A DNA stretch of 35,371 bases, from contig JAURCS010000024.1 in the NCBI GenBank assembly GCA_030828385.1, positions 1 through 35,371 on the forward strand, in the 5' to 3' direction. Position 1 is the stretch's first letter. The number at the start of each line of letters is the position of its first letter. The DNA is from Gammaproteobacteria bacterium. Lineage in GTDB: Bacteria; Pseudomonadota; Gammaproteobacteria; Pseudomonadales; Pseudohongiellaceae. The position numbers and the translations under genes are program-made. The notes beneath the pieces are model-generated. The model worked only from the letters and a program-made list of their open reading frames with translations, did no database searches and was not told the origin of the DNA. This document shows positions 1 to 8,013 of the stretch, one piece after another.

Positions 1-138
1 CGTCCTAAGCGACTGAACAAAGACAGGTCGCTTGTAATGACAACGCAGATCACTTGGGATTTTTCGTCTGAAATAAAAGATACGACCCTTGCGATATGTA
101 AAGGTCGGATAAGTATTTTGGTGCGACTGTTTGTGCAT
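1..138 (-). CDS. Putative tyrosine recombinase/integrase, N-terminal fragment (cut by window edge)
   Basis: The reverse strand has an uninterrupted 46-codon frame starting at ATG 138 and running off the left edge. A strong GGAGGGGG ribosome site (141-148) lies 2 bases before the ATG. The product has a YRKGRIFYFRRKIPSDLR stretch (residues 15-32) followed by VQSLRT (41-46). This resembles the N-terminal arm of many phage-type site-specific integrases, in which a short Y-x-FRRRIPxDLR segment is followed by a SLGT-like motif (DUF6538-like). The catalytic domain would lie outside the window and cannot be checked. Position supports the call: the gene begins about 80 bases past the 3' end of a tRNA-Leu gene, the usual place for the integrase of a tRNA-targeted island or prophage. 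Family assignment rests on a short segment, so it is probable rather than certain. Confidence 0.62.
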   Translation of the reverse strand, partial: MHKQSHQNTYPTFTYRKGRIFYFRRKIPSDLRCHYKRPVFVQSLRT

Positions 139-155
139 CACCCCCTCCTGAAATT

Positions 156-182
156 CAAAAGCCATCTGAGATTTCAGAGGCC
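156..182 (-). terminator. Candidate intrinsic terminator after tRNA-Leu
   Basis: Read on the reverse strand, GCC-TCTGA, loop AATC, then TCAGA-(T)-GGC with one bulged T, followed by TTTT (160-157, with a G at 156). It lies 35 bases past the tRNA 3' end and 18 bases before the integrase-like start codon. It could end the tRNA transcript and insulate it from the neighbouring gene. The T-run is short, so efficiency is uncertain. Confidence 0.5.
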
Positions 183-216
183 TTTCAAGAGGTTGTGACT
201 ACTGAACTTCTTAAAG

Positions 217-303
217 TGGTACCGGAGGCCGGACTTGAACCGGCACGCTTTTAAAGGCACCGGATTTTGAATCCGGCGTGTCTACCAATTTCACCACTCC
301 GGC
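217..303 (-). tRNA. tRNA-Leu (anticodon CAA)
   Basis: The reverse strand folds as an 87-base class II tRNA. The 5' acceptor strand GCCGGAG (303-297) pairs with CUCCGGU. The D-arm contains GGUAGAC. The anticodon stem-loop CCGGA-UUCAAAA-UCCGG has CAA in the loop. There is a long variable arm, then GCCGG-UUCAAGU-CCGGC as the T-arm. Discriminator A and CCA are encoded (217-219 is TGG on the + strand). Long variable arm, discriminator A and CAA anticodon specify leucine (UUG codons). It resembles E. coli leuX in sequence. The gene is intact although an integrase-like gene abuts its 3' side. Confidence 0.95.
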
Positions 304-344
304 ACGTTTAAGAGGGCTTGTTTGCATGCTGCAGACAGGCGCGC

Positions 345-350
345 ATTATA
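345..350 (-). promoter_or_regulatory. Promoter -10 of tRNA-Leu
   Basis: A perfect TATAAT on the reverse strand lies 42 bases upstream of the mature tRNA 5' end and is followed by a GC-rich GCGCGCC discriminator. That discriminator is characteristic of stringently controlled stable-RNA promoters. No convincing -35 box was found at 16-18 bases. Confidence 0.55.
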
Positions 351-432
351 GCAACCTCTGGCCAGCGATGCCTATGATTTATCGAGTTTTTGCATTATCC
401 TTGCGGCCTTTTGCACCAGACCATTTCTCTAC

Positions 433-1455
433 ATGAAACTCAGTGATTTTCATTTCGACCTCCCCGAAGAATTAATCGCCCTTTATCCTCCTGCGAAGCG
501 GACAGACAGCCGTCTGTTATGCCTGAACAAGGCAAATGGTGAGCTTGCCCATCGGCAGTTTCCTGACCTTCTTGATCTCATTAACCCGGAAGACCTGATG
601 GTATTTAATAATACCCGGGTTATTCCTGCGCGTTTGTTCGGTAAAAAGGAAAGCGGTGGCCGAGTAGAGATTCTTTTGGAAAGGGTTACCGATGACCATA
701 CGGCTGTAGCCCAGATTAAAGCCAGCAAATCCCCGAAGCCAGGGAGCAAAATCATTTTTGAGACTGATGATGGAGAAGTCACAGCACTTGTTGTTGATCG
801 TGACGAAGGATTCTTCAATCTGCGTTTTTCAGAATCTGTAATGTCGCTTTCCGAAAAAGCCGGCCATATGCCCTTGCCGCCCTATATCAAGAGAGACGAC
901 GAATTAGCTGATCGGGAACGTTATCAGACGGTCTATGGAGAGAAAAAAGGCGCCGTTGCTGCGCCTACTGCGGGTCTGCATTTCGATGAAGGTTTATTGC
1001 AAGCCATCAGGAACAAGGGCGTGCATACCGCCATGGTGACCTTGCATGTGGGGGCGGGAACGTTTCAGCCGGTCAGATCAGACACTATTGAAGAGCATCA
1101 GATGCATGCAGAATATCTTGAAGTCAGTGAGGAAGTCTGTGGGCAGGTCCGGCAGTGTAAAGAAAGAGGAGGGCGCGTCATCGCTGTTGGGACTACTTCA
1201 GTGCGCTGCCTCGAAACAGCGGCTCAAGCCGGCAATATTGCACCCTACACCGGTGACACACGGATTTTTATCTATCCTGGATACACGTTTAATGCGGTAG
1301 ATGCATTGGTTACCAATTTTCATCTGCCAGAATCCACACTCATTATGCTGGTCTCAGCATTAGCCGGGACTGAAGAGATTCTTGCGGCTTACAAGGAAGC
1401 GGTCAGTGAGAAATACCGTTTCTTCAGTTATGGCGATGCAATGTTTATTGCCTGA
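433..1455 (+). CDS. queA: S-adenosylmethionine:tRNA ribosyltransferase-isomerase QueA
   Basis: A 340-residue protein, close to the E. coli length (356). It transfers and isomerises the ribosyl group of SAM onto 7-aminomethyl-7-deazaguanine in tRNA, giving epoxyqueuosine, in the cytoplasm. Family signatures visible are the N-terminal FDLPEELIA...R-DSRLL segment (residues 8-29), a [11 protein letters not shown] block (58-68), AAPTAGLHF (about 175-183) and [10 protein letters not shown] (about 205-214), plus a C-terminal NFHLPxST motif. The ATG at 433 has no clear ribosome site, but the next residues match the family start. Tgt, which supplies the modified base one step earlier, is normally adjacent. 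Here it lies 2.8 kb away behind pyk and mdh. The gene converges on pyk with 21 bases between stops. Confidence 0.96.
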   Translation: MKLSDFHFDLPEELIALYPPAKRTDSRLLCLNKANGELAHRQFPDLLDLINPEDLMVFNNTRVIPARLFGKKESGGRVEILLERVTDDHTAVAQIKASKSPKPGSKIIFETDDGEVTALVVDRDEGFFNLRFSESVMSLSEKAGHMPLPPYIKRDDELADRERYQTVYGEKKGAVAAPTAGLHFDEGLLQAIRNKGVHTAMVTLHVGAGTFQPVRSDTIEEHQMHAEYLEVSEEVCGQVRQCKERGGRVIAVGTTSVRCLETAAQAGNIAPYTGDTRIFIYPGYTFNAVDALVTNFHLPESTLIMLVSALAGTEEILAAYKEAVSEKYRFFSYGDAMFIA

Positions 1456-1463
1456 CACTAAAT

Positions 1464-1482
1464 CCCTGATTGATGTTCAGGG
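1464..1482. terminator. Hairpin between convergent queA and pyk
   Basis: CCCTGA (1464-1469), a 7-base loop, then TCAGGG (1477-1482) form a 6-bp stem between the converging genes. The right arm overlaps the pyk stop codon (1477-1479). No strong T-run follows on either strand, so this is a weak bidirectional terminator candidate. Confidence 0.38.
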
Positions 1483-2886
1483 AATATAGCGTACCTGAAT
1501 ACCAACACTGTCCTCATCGATTAACAGATCCGATATAACCACTACGGTGTCACCACTTTCAAAGCCTGCATTTTCTTTCAGCTCGGCAAAAGCCCGACTT
1601 AATGTTTCTTCCGGCAGCTTGCTGAACTCGATCTTGAACGGAAACAGGTTGCGATTCAGTGTCATCATACGGCGGGTCACGCCGACATTGGTAAAGGCAT
1701 ATATGGGCGTACCCGGATGGGCATTGGTAACATAATTGGCCATGGTGCCATGGCGAGTAACGACCACGATGCCCTTGACGCGCATGTCATCGGCCAGTTC
1801 AGCAGCATTGGCGGCCAGATGTTCCTTGTCGCTTTGCTTGATAAGTTGGTCGGTAAAACGCAGGCCGCGCTTGCGTTCAGCCGCCAGAGCGATATCGTTC
1901 ATGTACTTCACACAGCGAACCGGGTGCTTGCCGATGGTGGTTTCACCGGACAGCATGATGGCATCGGCTTCTTCAAACACAGCATTGGCCACGTCAGTCA
2001 CTTCCGCCCTGGTCGGGATGGGATTTTCAATCATGGATTCGAGTAAATGGGTGGCGACAATGACCCGGCGACCATGTTCGGCGCACAGGCGCACAATACG
2101 ACGTTGCACATTAGGCAGTTCCGCGAGATCGATTTCCACACCCAGATCACCCCTGGCTACCATGATGCCGTCCGATACCTGGATAATTTCTTCCAGGTTT
2201 TTAACGCCTTGCTGGTCTTCAATTTTGGCAATGACTTTCATGGAAGCGGCCCTTTCAGGGTTGGCCTTTTCCATTAAAGCTCTGAGTTCAAGGATGTCCT
2301 TGGCTTCGCGCACAAATGACAATGCGATGAAGTCCACTTCCCGCTCCATAGCAAAAAGGATATCTTCCTTGTCCTTTGCGGTCATGGAAGGCAGGTTTAC
2401 TCGAATGCCGGGCAGGTTTACGTGCTTCTTGCTGCCCAGGACGCCACCATCAATAACCTTGCAGCGCATAATAGGTGGATTTTTGGCCAGTACCTCGAGA
2501 TTGATCAGACCGTTATCCACGGTGATTTTGTCACCCACATTAACCGCGTCAATAAGCTCGTCATAATTGATTCGAAAAGAGGATTCTTCCACATCGACGC
2601 CATCACGCACAGAGATGGATATTACATCCCCCTGTTTCAGGTTCAGGTCATTTTCCAGCACGCTGGTGCGTATTTCAGGCCCTTGAGTATCAAGAAGGAT
2701 ACCAACCGGGTAGCTGGTGTGTTTGTTGAGCTCGACAATGTGCTCAATCATTCGGTCAACCCACTTATGAGTCGCATGGGACATATTAAGCCGAATAATA
2801 TTCATGCCGGCATCATACATCTCCTGAAGTTTTTCATAATTGCTGGTGGCGGGCCCCAGGGTGCAAATAATCTTGGTTTTACGCAT
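1477..2886 (-). CDS. pyk: Pyruvate kinase
   Basis: A 469-residue enzyme converting phosphoenolpyruvate and ADP to pyruvate and ATP, the last step of glycolysis. The barrel opens with KTKIICTLGPAT. Catalytic Lys221 is in AKIED, with Mg ligands Glu223 and Asp247 (ARGDLGVEI), and the active-site block VATHLLESM is at 277-285. The metal-site loop reads DTQGPEIRT (66-74). Glu71 is the hallmark of K+-dependent enzymes, but Gln68 stands where those usually have Lys. The usual VATQMLESM is VATHLLESM here. The ATG at 2886 has an AGGA site 9 bases upstream. The gene is reverse-oriented between queA and mdh, and its promoter region is shared with divergent mdh. Which paralogue type it is (PykA or PykF) I cannot tell. 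Confidence 0.96.
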   Translation of the reverse strand: MRKTKIICTLGPATSNYEKLQEMYDAGMNIIRLNMSHATHKWVDRMIEHIVELNKHTSYPVGILLDTQGPEIRTSVLENDLNLKQGDVISISVRDGVDVEESSFRINYDELIDAVNVGDKITVDNGLINLEVLAKNPPIMRCKVIDGGVLGSKKHVNLPGIRVNLPSMTAKDKEDILFAMEREVDFIALSFVREAKDILELRALMEKANPERAASMKVIAKIEDQQGVKNLEEIIQVSDGIMVARGDLGVEIDLAELPNVQRRIVRLCAEHGRRVIVATHLLESMIENPIPTRAEVTDVANAVFEEADAIMLSGETTIGKHPVRCVKYMNDIALAAERKRGLRFTDQLIKQSDKEHLAANAAELADDMRVKGIVVVTRHGTMANYVTNAHPGTPIYAFTNVGVTRRMMTLNRNLFPFKIEFSKLPEETLSRAFAELKENAGFESGDTVVVISDLLIDEDSVGIQVRYIP

Positions 2887-2922
2887 GGAAATTCCTGAAA
2901 TTAAATCGACGGCAATAATAGC

Positions 2923-2928
2923 ATTATA
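2923..2928 (-). promoter_or_regulatory. Candidate pyk -10 box
   Basis: TATAAT on the reverse strand, 37 bases upstream of the pyk ATG, would give a leader of about 30 bases carrying the AGGA ribosome site. No good -35 box lies at 16-18 bases, so it would need an activator or be weak. Confidence 0.4.
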
Positions 2929-2972
2929 GGGACGGGAGTCGTATTCAATTTAAGAATATTGGAATAACAGCA

Positions 2973-3014
2973 GAGACAAGAGACAAGAGACAAGAGACAA
3001 GAGACAAGAGACAA
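2973..3014. repeat. Heptanucleotide tandem repeat, six perfect copies of GAGACAA
   Basis: GAGACAA is repeated six times without error (42 bases) in the divergent pyk-mdh intergenic region and is followed directly by GGGGG. On the reverse strand it reads (TTGTCTC)6. Perfect short tandem arrays change copy number by slippage, and this one lies 45-90 bases upstream of the pyk -10 and about 110 bases upstream of the mdh -10. It is not inside a credible gene: the reverse-strand frame across it merely encodes a repetitive LSLVSC peptide. Confidence 0.95.
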
Positions 3015-3087
3015 GGGGGTATCTATTTGGCTGATAGAAAAGGGCTTATCTCTTAAGGACAATCCTGCAGTGGAGAAATGGGGTTGC

Positions 3088-3115
3088 TTGCATCTTGCCT
3101 CATGCATCTTGCATC
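3088..3115. repeat. Second, degenerate heptamer array (TTGCATC type), four units
   Basis: Four consecutive 7-base units read TTGCATC, TTGCCTC, ATGCATC, TTGCATC. The consensus TTGnnTC is that of the (TTGTCTC)6 array at 2973-3014, but on the opposite strand. The two arrays therefore face each other across 73 bases, with G-runs on their inner sides (3015-3019 and 3080-3083). The array ends 10 bases before the mdh -10 box. Confidence 0.7.
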
Positions 3116-3122
3116 TGTTTAT

Positions 3123-3131
3123 TGTTATAAT
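3123..3131 (+). promoter_or_regulatory. mdh promoter, extended -10
   Basis: TGTTATAAT is a perfect extended -10 (TGnTATAAT), 55 bases upstream of the mdh ATG. No recognisable -35 exists because the corresponding DNA is the degenerate heptamer array. Extended -10 promoters can work without one. The predicted transcript starts near 3138. Confidence 0.55.
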
Positions 3132-3186
3132 CCGGCACCTTAAAATCTCAAATTACTCCATTACCATTTTTACAGGAATATACATC

Positions 3187-4164
3187 ATGAAATCACCCGT
3201 CAGAGTTGCTGTCACCGGTGCAGCAGGTCAAATCAGTTACTCGCTTCTGTTCAGAATTGCTGCGGGTGAAATGCTGGGCAAGGATCAGCCAGTTATCCTG
3301 CAGTTACTTGAAATTACCCCGGCCCTGGAAGCGTTAAAGGGCGTTTCCATGGAAATTGAAGACTGCGCTTTCCCTCTGGTGCATGGCATCGTGCAGACTG
3401 ACGATCCCAATGTGGCATTCAAGGATGCCGATTACTGTCTGCTGGTCGGTGCCCGACCTCGTGGTCCAGGCATGGAGCGTAAAGATTTGCTGGAAGCCAA
3501 TGCCGCCATTTTCTCCGTGCAGGGCAAGGCTATAAATGATCATGCCAGCCGTGACGTGAAAGTTATCGTGGTCGGCAACCCGGCCAATACCAATGCTCTT
3601 ATTGCCTATCGCAATGCCCCGGATCTGGATGCGGGTCAGTTCACCGCAATGACTCGTCTTGACCATAATCGCGCCATGGCGCAGCTTGCAGGTAAAACCG
3701 GCAAACACACCACAGATGTTGAAAGCATGATTATCTGGGGCAATCATTCCTCTACCCAGTATCCGGACATTCATCACTGCCAGGTTGCCGGTGCAGATGC
3801 CAGTTCACTGGTGGATCAGGACTGGATGGTTAGTGACTTTATTCCTACTGTGCAACAGCGTGGCGCCGCCATTATCAAGGCGCGCGGCTTATCCAGTGCC
3901 GCGTCTGCCGCCAATGCCGCCATCGAGCATATGCGCGATTGGGCTCTGGGCACTGACGGCAAGATTGTCAGCATGGCGATTCCTTCCGATGGCAGTTATG
4001 GCATTGCAGAAGGTCTGGTTTATTCCTTTCCGGTCACTTGTGCCGATGGCAAGTACAGTATCGTGCAGGGGCTTGAGGTCAGTGATTTCAGTCGCGACCT
4101 GATGGATAAATCGGCTGCTGAGCTTTCAGAAGAGCGGGATGCTGTAGCGGCCCTTCTTCCTTAA
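3187..4164 (+). CDS. mdh: Malate dehydrogenase (NAD-dependent, group 2 type)
   Basis: A 325-residue cytoplasmic enzyme interconverting malate and oxaloacetate in the TCA cycle. The nucleotide-binding loop VTGAAGQI is near residues 8-15, with [15 protein letters not shown] (the mobile substrate loop, about 91-105), [17 protein letters not shown]-like MTRLDHNRA with the catalytic Asp and substrate Arg, and the proton-acceptor His in [11 protein letters not shown]. This is the longer cytosolic-like family rather than the 312-residue E. coli type. I chose ATG 3187, preceded by AGGAATA (3174-3180), because it matches the family N-terminus. The longer frame upstream starts inside the heptamer repeats and lacks similarity. 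It is divergent from pyk and followed by tgt after 89 bases. Confidence 0.96.
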   Translation: MKSPVRVAVTGAAGQISYSLLFRIAAGEMLGKDQPVILQLLEITPALEALKGVSMEIEDCAFPLVHGIVQTDDPNVAFKDADYCLLVGARPRGPGMERKDLLEANAAIFSVQGKAINDHASRDVKVIVVGNPANTNALIAYRNAPDLDAGQFTAMTRLDHNRAMAQLAGKTGKHTTDVESMIIWGNHSSTQYPDIHHCQVAGADASSLVDQDWMVSDFIPTVQQRGAAIIKARGLSSAASAANAAIEHMRDWALGTDGKIVSMAIPSDGSYGIAEGLVYSFPVTCADGKYSIVQGLEVSDFSRDLMDKSAAELSEERDAVAALLP

Positions 4165-4171
4165 CAAAATC

Positions 4172-4224
4172 TCAAGTTACAAGGGGAGTATTTAGCCTGT
4201 TTAGTGCTGACACTTGTGACTTGA
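4172..4224. repeat. Imperfect inverted repeat with heptad units between mdh and tgt
   Basis: TCAAGTTACAAG (4172-4183) is complementary to CTTGTGACTTGA (4213-4224) except for one position that pairs G-U in RNA, with a 29-base loop. Both arms show 7-base periodicity (CAAGTTA/CAAGGGG and ACTTGTG/ACTTGAT). The left arm is followed by GGGG and TATTTAGCC, much as the array at 2973-3014 is followed by GGGGG and TATTTGGC. It may be a related short element. It could also act as a weak mdh terminator, although no T-run follows. Confidence 0.6.
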
Positions 4225-4232
4225 TGCCGTGA

Positions 4233-5369
<1,137 letters not shown>

Positions 5370-5584
5370 ATTTAACTATAAATACAGTGAGTTATGGCAA
5401 GATACTGGTTTGCCAGACTAAGCGGATAAAAATTGCAATGGTGGCCGAAAGGTCAAAAATACAGGGGTCCAGCCTTGTGCAGATAGTCAGTGTGATCGGG
5501 GCAAAGTGAATAGATGACAGGTCCCTGATAAGCGCTAAAAATTTATACGTTAAGTTAGCTCCTTATCCAGACAACTAAATATAG

Positions 5585-5603
5585 AACAGCAAATTGCTGT
5601 TTT
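5585..5603 (+). terminator. Small hairpin with T-run upstream of yajC
   Basis: AACAGCA, loop AAT, TGCTGTT (7 bp) is followed by two further T, giving TTTT in total. It lies 50 bases before the yajC ATG. It could be a weak terminator for the tgt transcript or an attenuator in the yajC leader. The rest of the 283-base tgt-yajC gap (5370-5652) shows no gene-length frame and no promoter I can defend. Confidence 0.33.
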
Positions 5604-5614
5604 AACAATTAACA

Positions 5615-5646
5615 CCGGGTGTGATAGCCCGGCATTCAACCCGGGG
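5615..5646 (+). promoter_or_regulatory. yajC leader with mutually exclusive hairpins over the ribosome site
   Basis: Three 5-base blocks can pair alternatively: CCGGG (5615-5619), CCCGG (5628-5632) and CCGGG (5641-5645). Blocks 1 and 2 form one hairpin with an 8-base loop, and blocks 2 and 3 another with an 8-base loop. Block 3 overlaps GGGG (5643-5646), the only plausible ribosome site for the ATG at 5653. Pairing 1-2 would free the site and pairing 2-3 would hide it. The structure is visible; any regulatory role is inferred. Confidence 0.4.
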
Positions 5647-5652
5647 AATTTT

Positions 5653-5982
5653 ATGGATTTCTTTATCAGTTCAGCTTACGCACAGGCAGATGCAGGTGGT
5701 CAGCCCTCTGGCATTTTCAACCTTATCTTTTTTGGTGGCTTTGCCCTGATCTTCTATTTTCTTATCTGGCGCCCACAGTCAAAAAGAGCCAAAGAGCAAA
5801 GAGAGCTTTTATCCAGTCTGAACAAGGGTGATGAAGTGATGACCAATGGCGGCTTGCTCGGCAAACTTGGCAAAGTGGATGATAACTATGTTGTCGTCGA
5901 AATCGCTGAAAATGTAGAAGTGAAGATGCAGAAAGCATCCGTCGCCGCAGTGCTGCCCAAAGGCACACTGAAGTCTATTTGA
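5653..5982 (+). CDS. yajC: Preprotein translocase subunit YajC
   Basis: A 109-residue inner-membrane protein that joins SecD and SecF as an accessory complex of the SecYEG translocon. It has a short periplasmic N-terminus ending in an AYAQA stretch, one transmembrane helix at about residues 20-39 ending in the family-typical FYFLIWRPQSKR, then a cytoplasmic domain with LxxGDEVMTNGGLLGKL. Length equals that of E. coli YajC (110). Secretion helpers SecD and SecF follow in the same direction, 99 bases downstream. Confidence 0.96.
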   Translation: MDFFISSAYAQADAGGQPSGIFNLIFFGGFALIFYFLIWRPQSKRAKEQRELLSSLNKGDEVMTNGGLLGKLGKVDDNYVVVEIAENVEVKMQKASVAAVLPKGTLKSI

Positions 5983-6081
5983 TCTGATGGATTGTAGATC
6001 ACTAAAGCCAGTTTTCAGAATTCAAATCGAAAACTTTATAGCAACCTACAACATGACTATGAATAGTGCAGGAATATTCTT

Positions 6082-7971
6082 ATGCTGAATAAATATCCGC
6101 TCTGGAAAAACCTGCTCATTATTTTCATTATCATGTTGGGTGCTATATATGCAGCGCCGAATTTCTATGCGCCGGATCCGGCAATTCAGATATCCCATGA
6201 TAGTGGCATCGTCGACCAGAGTGCTCTGGACAGCGCCACATTTGCTCTTGGAGCCGATGGCATTGAATTTTTTGATGAGGTGATTGAAGACGGCAATGCC
6301 ATCATTCGTTTACGTGATCCTGATTTACAAAGTCGTGCCCAGCAGTTAGTGAATCTGGCCTTACCGGATGAATATATTGTGGCGCTGAACATGGCGCCCA
6401 ATACACCGTCCTGGCTGGAATCACTTGGCGCAGGTCCAATGACCTATGGTCTTGACTTGCGCGGTGGTGTTCACTTTTTGATGGAGGTGGATCTTGATGC
6501 TGCAGTTAACAAGCAGTTGACGGATTCCCTTGCCACTATGCGTACTTTGTTCCGGGAAGAGGGCCTGCGCTATCGGCCACCGCTTGAAGTAGATGACAGC
6601 AACAGGATTGTCATTCGCTTTACTACACCGGAAATCCGCAGCGCCGCCATTGATTTAATGCGCGATGAGTTCCCCGACTTTCTTTTTAGAACCGCAGAAA
6701 CCGGTGGCAATTACCTGCTTTACTATTCCATGAGTGATCTGTCCATGCTGCAACTGCAGGAATATGCCTTGCAGCAAAATCTGACAACCCTGCGCTCCAG
6801 GGTGGATGAGTTGGGTGTTAAGGAACCTAAGGTTCAGCCCATGGGGAACAACCGCATTATTATCGAGCTGCCGGGTATCCAGGATACAACGCGTGCCAAG
6901 TCCCTGATCAGTGCAGTAGCGACCTTGCAACTGCATCTGGTCGCTGAACCCAGTGCTACAGCAGGCACGACGCTGGAATATGTCGATCCCGATGGACTGC
7001 CACTTACTATAGAGCGGGATATTGTGCTTTCTGGTGAGAATATTACCAATGCGCAATCTGCCTTTGATCCGCAAACCTCTCTGCCCCAGGTGAATCTTTC
7101 TTTTGATGCGGTGGGGGCAAGACAAATTAATGAAGCCAGTCGCGCAAATATTGGTCGGCGCCTTGCCATTTTATTGATAGAAACCAAAACCCGTACAGTC
7201 ACAGAACGCAATGCAGACGGTGAGCTGGAATCCCATTCAGAACCTTATGTGGAAGAACGGGTAATCAGTGCGCCGGTTATGCAGTCGGCATTGGGCAGAC
7301 AGATTCGAATTACTGGCCTGGAAGGCAATGAAGCGAATGATCTGGCATTGTTAATCAGGTCGGGTGCCCTGGCGGCACCCATGTATTTCCTTGAGGAGTA
7401 CGCCATCGGGCCAAGTCTGGGGCAGGAAAATATCGCACGTGGCTTACTGTCGGTGCAAATTGGTCTGGGTCTTGTTTTACTGTTTATGCTGGTCTACTAC
7501 CGTGTCTGTGGCCTGGCTGCCAATATTGCGCTGGGGGTTAACCTGACCTTACTGGTGGCGGTGATGTCAATCATCGGCGGAACCTTAACGCTTCCGGGTA
7601 TTGCCGGTATCGTATTAACAGTGGGTATGGCGGTTGACGCCAATGTGTTGATTTTTGCCAGGATACGCGAAGAGCTGAAAAGTGGTATGCCGGTTCAAAA
7701 AGCTATTGATGCGGGTTTCGGCAGGGCTTTCATCACTATTTTTGATGCCAATATTACAACCTTTCTGGTGGCGATTATTCTTTATTCAATCGGCACCGGG
7801 CCGGTGCGAGGCTTTGCCGTAACCCTGTCTATCGGCATTATCACGTCCATGTTTACTGCAATTATGGTAACCCGAGCCATGATCAATTTAATCTATGGTG
7901 GACGTAACATTAAAAGTATTTCAATTGGCACGGCAATTACGCCTGCTCCAAATCCTGATCCTTTGACCTGA
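6082..7971 (+). CDS. secD: Protein translocase subunit SecD
   Basis: A 629-residue inner-membrane protein of the RND-like family. With SecF it uses the proton gradient to pull secreted proteins across the membrane on the periplasmic side. There is one N-terminal transmembrane helix (about 8-25), then the conserved GLDLRGGVHF motif at 123-132 that opens the P1 region and a large periplasmic domain with LRSRVDELGVKEP. Five further membrane helices occupy roughly the last 180 residues and include the GMAVDANVLIFARIREE motif, whose Asp is central to proton conduction. Slightly longer than E. coli SecD (615). AGGAAT lies 9 bases before the ATG. SecF follows after 42 bases. Confidence 0.97.
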   Translation: MLNKYPLWKNLLIIFIIMLGAIYAAPNFYAPDPAIQISHDSGIVDQSALDSATFALGADGIEFFDEVIEDGNAIIRLRDPDLQSRAQQLVNLALPDEYIVALNMAPNTPSWLESLGAGPMTYGLDLRGGVHFLMEVDLDAAVNKQLTDSLATMRTLFREEGLRYRPPLEVDDSNRIVIRFTTPEIRSAAIDLMRDEFPDFLFRTAETGGNYLLYYSMSDLSMLQLQEYALQQNLTTLRSRVDELGVKEPKVQPMGNNRIIIELPGIQDTTRAKSLISAVATLQLHLVAEPSATAGTTLEYVDPDGLPLTIERDIVLSGENITNAQSAFDPQTSLPQVNLSFDAVGARQINEASRANIGRRLAILLIETKTRTVTERNADGELESHSEPYVEERVISAPVMQSALGRQIRITGLEGNEANDLALLIRSGALAAPMYFLEEYAIGPSLGQENIARGLLSVQIGLGLVLLFMLVYYRVCGLAANIALGVNLTLLVAVMSIIGGTLTLPGIAGIVLTVGMAVDANVLIFARIREELKSGMPVQKAIDAGFGRAFITIFDANITTFLVAIILYSIGTGPVRGFAVTLSIGIITSMFTAIMVTRAMINLIYGGRNIKSISIGTAITPAPNPDPLT

Positions 7972-8013
7972 CTGATTACAGGGTCGAGTAATGCATGCAA
8001 GAGTTGAATTGAT

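Larger units (their letters stand above)
1..216. mobile_element. Probable edge of an element integrated at tRNA-Leu
   Basis: Inferred from the integrase-like gene fragment starting at 138 on the reverse strand, immediately beyond the tRNA 3' end at 217. Elements of this kind recombine into the 3' part of a tRNA gene and leave an intact copy at one end, as seen here. The attachment core would be a stretch of the tRNA 3' half (about 217-260) with a second copy at the far end. That end lies left of the window, so neither the repeat nor the cargo can be seen. Confidence 0.45.

Noticed and set aside
1736-2566. 276-codon forward frame antisense to pyk
   Set aside because: It lies wholly within the well-supported pyruvate kinase gene and its Ser/Arg/Thr-rich composition is that of a shadow frame.
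2973-3014. CRISPR-like array
   Set aside because: Units are only 7 bases, directly abutting and with no spacers, so this is a simple tandem repeat.
2901-3107. 68-codon reverse frame across the pyk-mdh gap
   Set aside because: It is created by the heptamer array, giving a repetitive LSLVSC peptide, and has no plausible start context.
3070-3186. 39-codon N-terminal extension of mdh
   Set aside because: It covers the heptamer repeats and the mdh promoter, and the family start is at 3187 with its own ribosome site.
5393-5510. Short leader peptides upstream of yajC (11 and about 23 codons)
   Set aside because: Neither has a credible ribosome site or arrest-peptide features, so they are not reported as genes.
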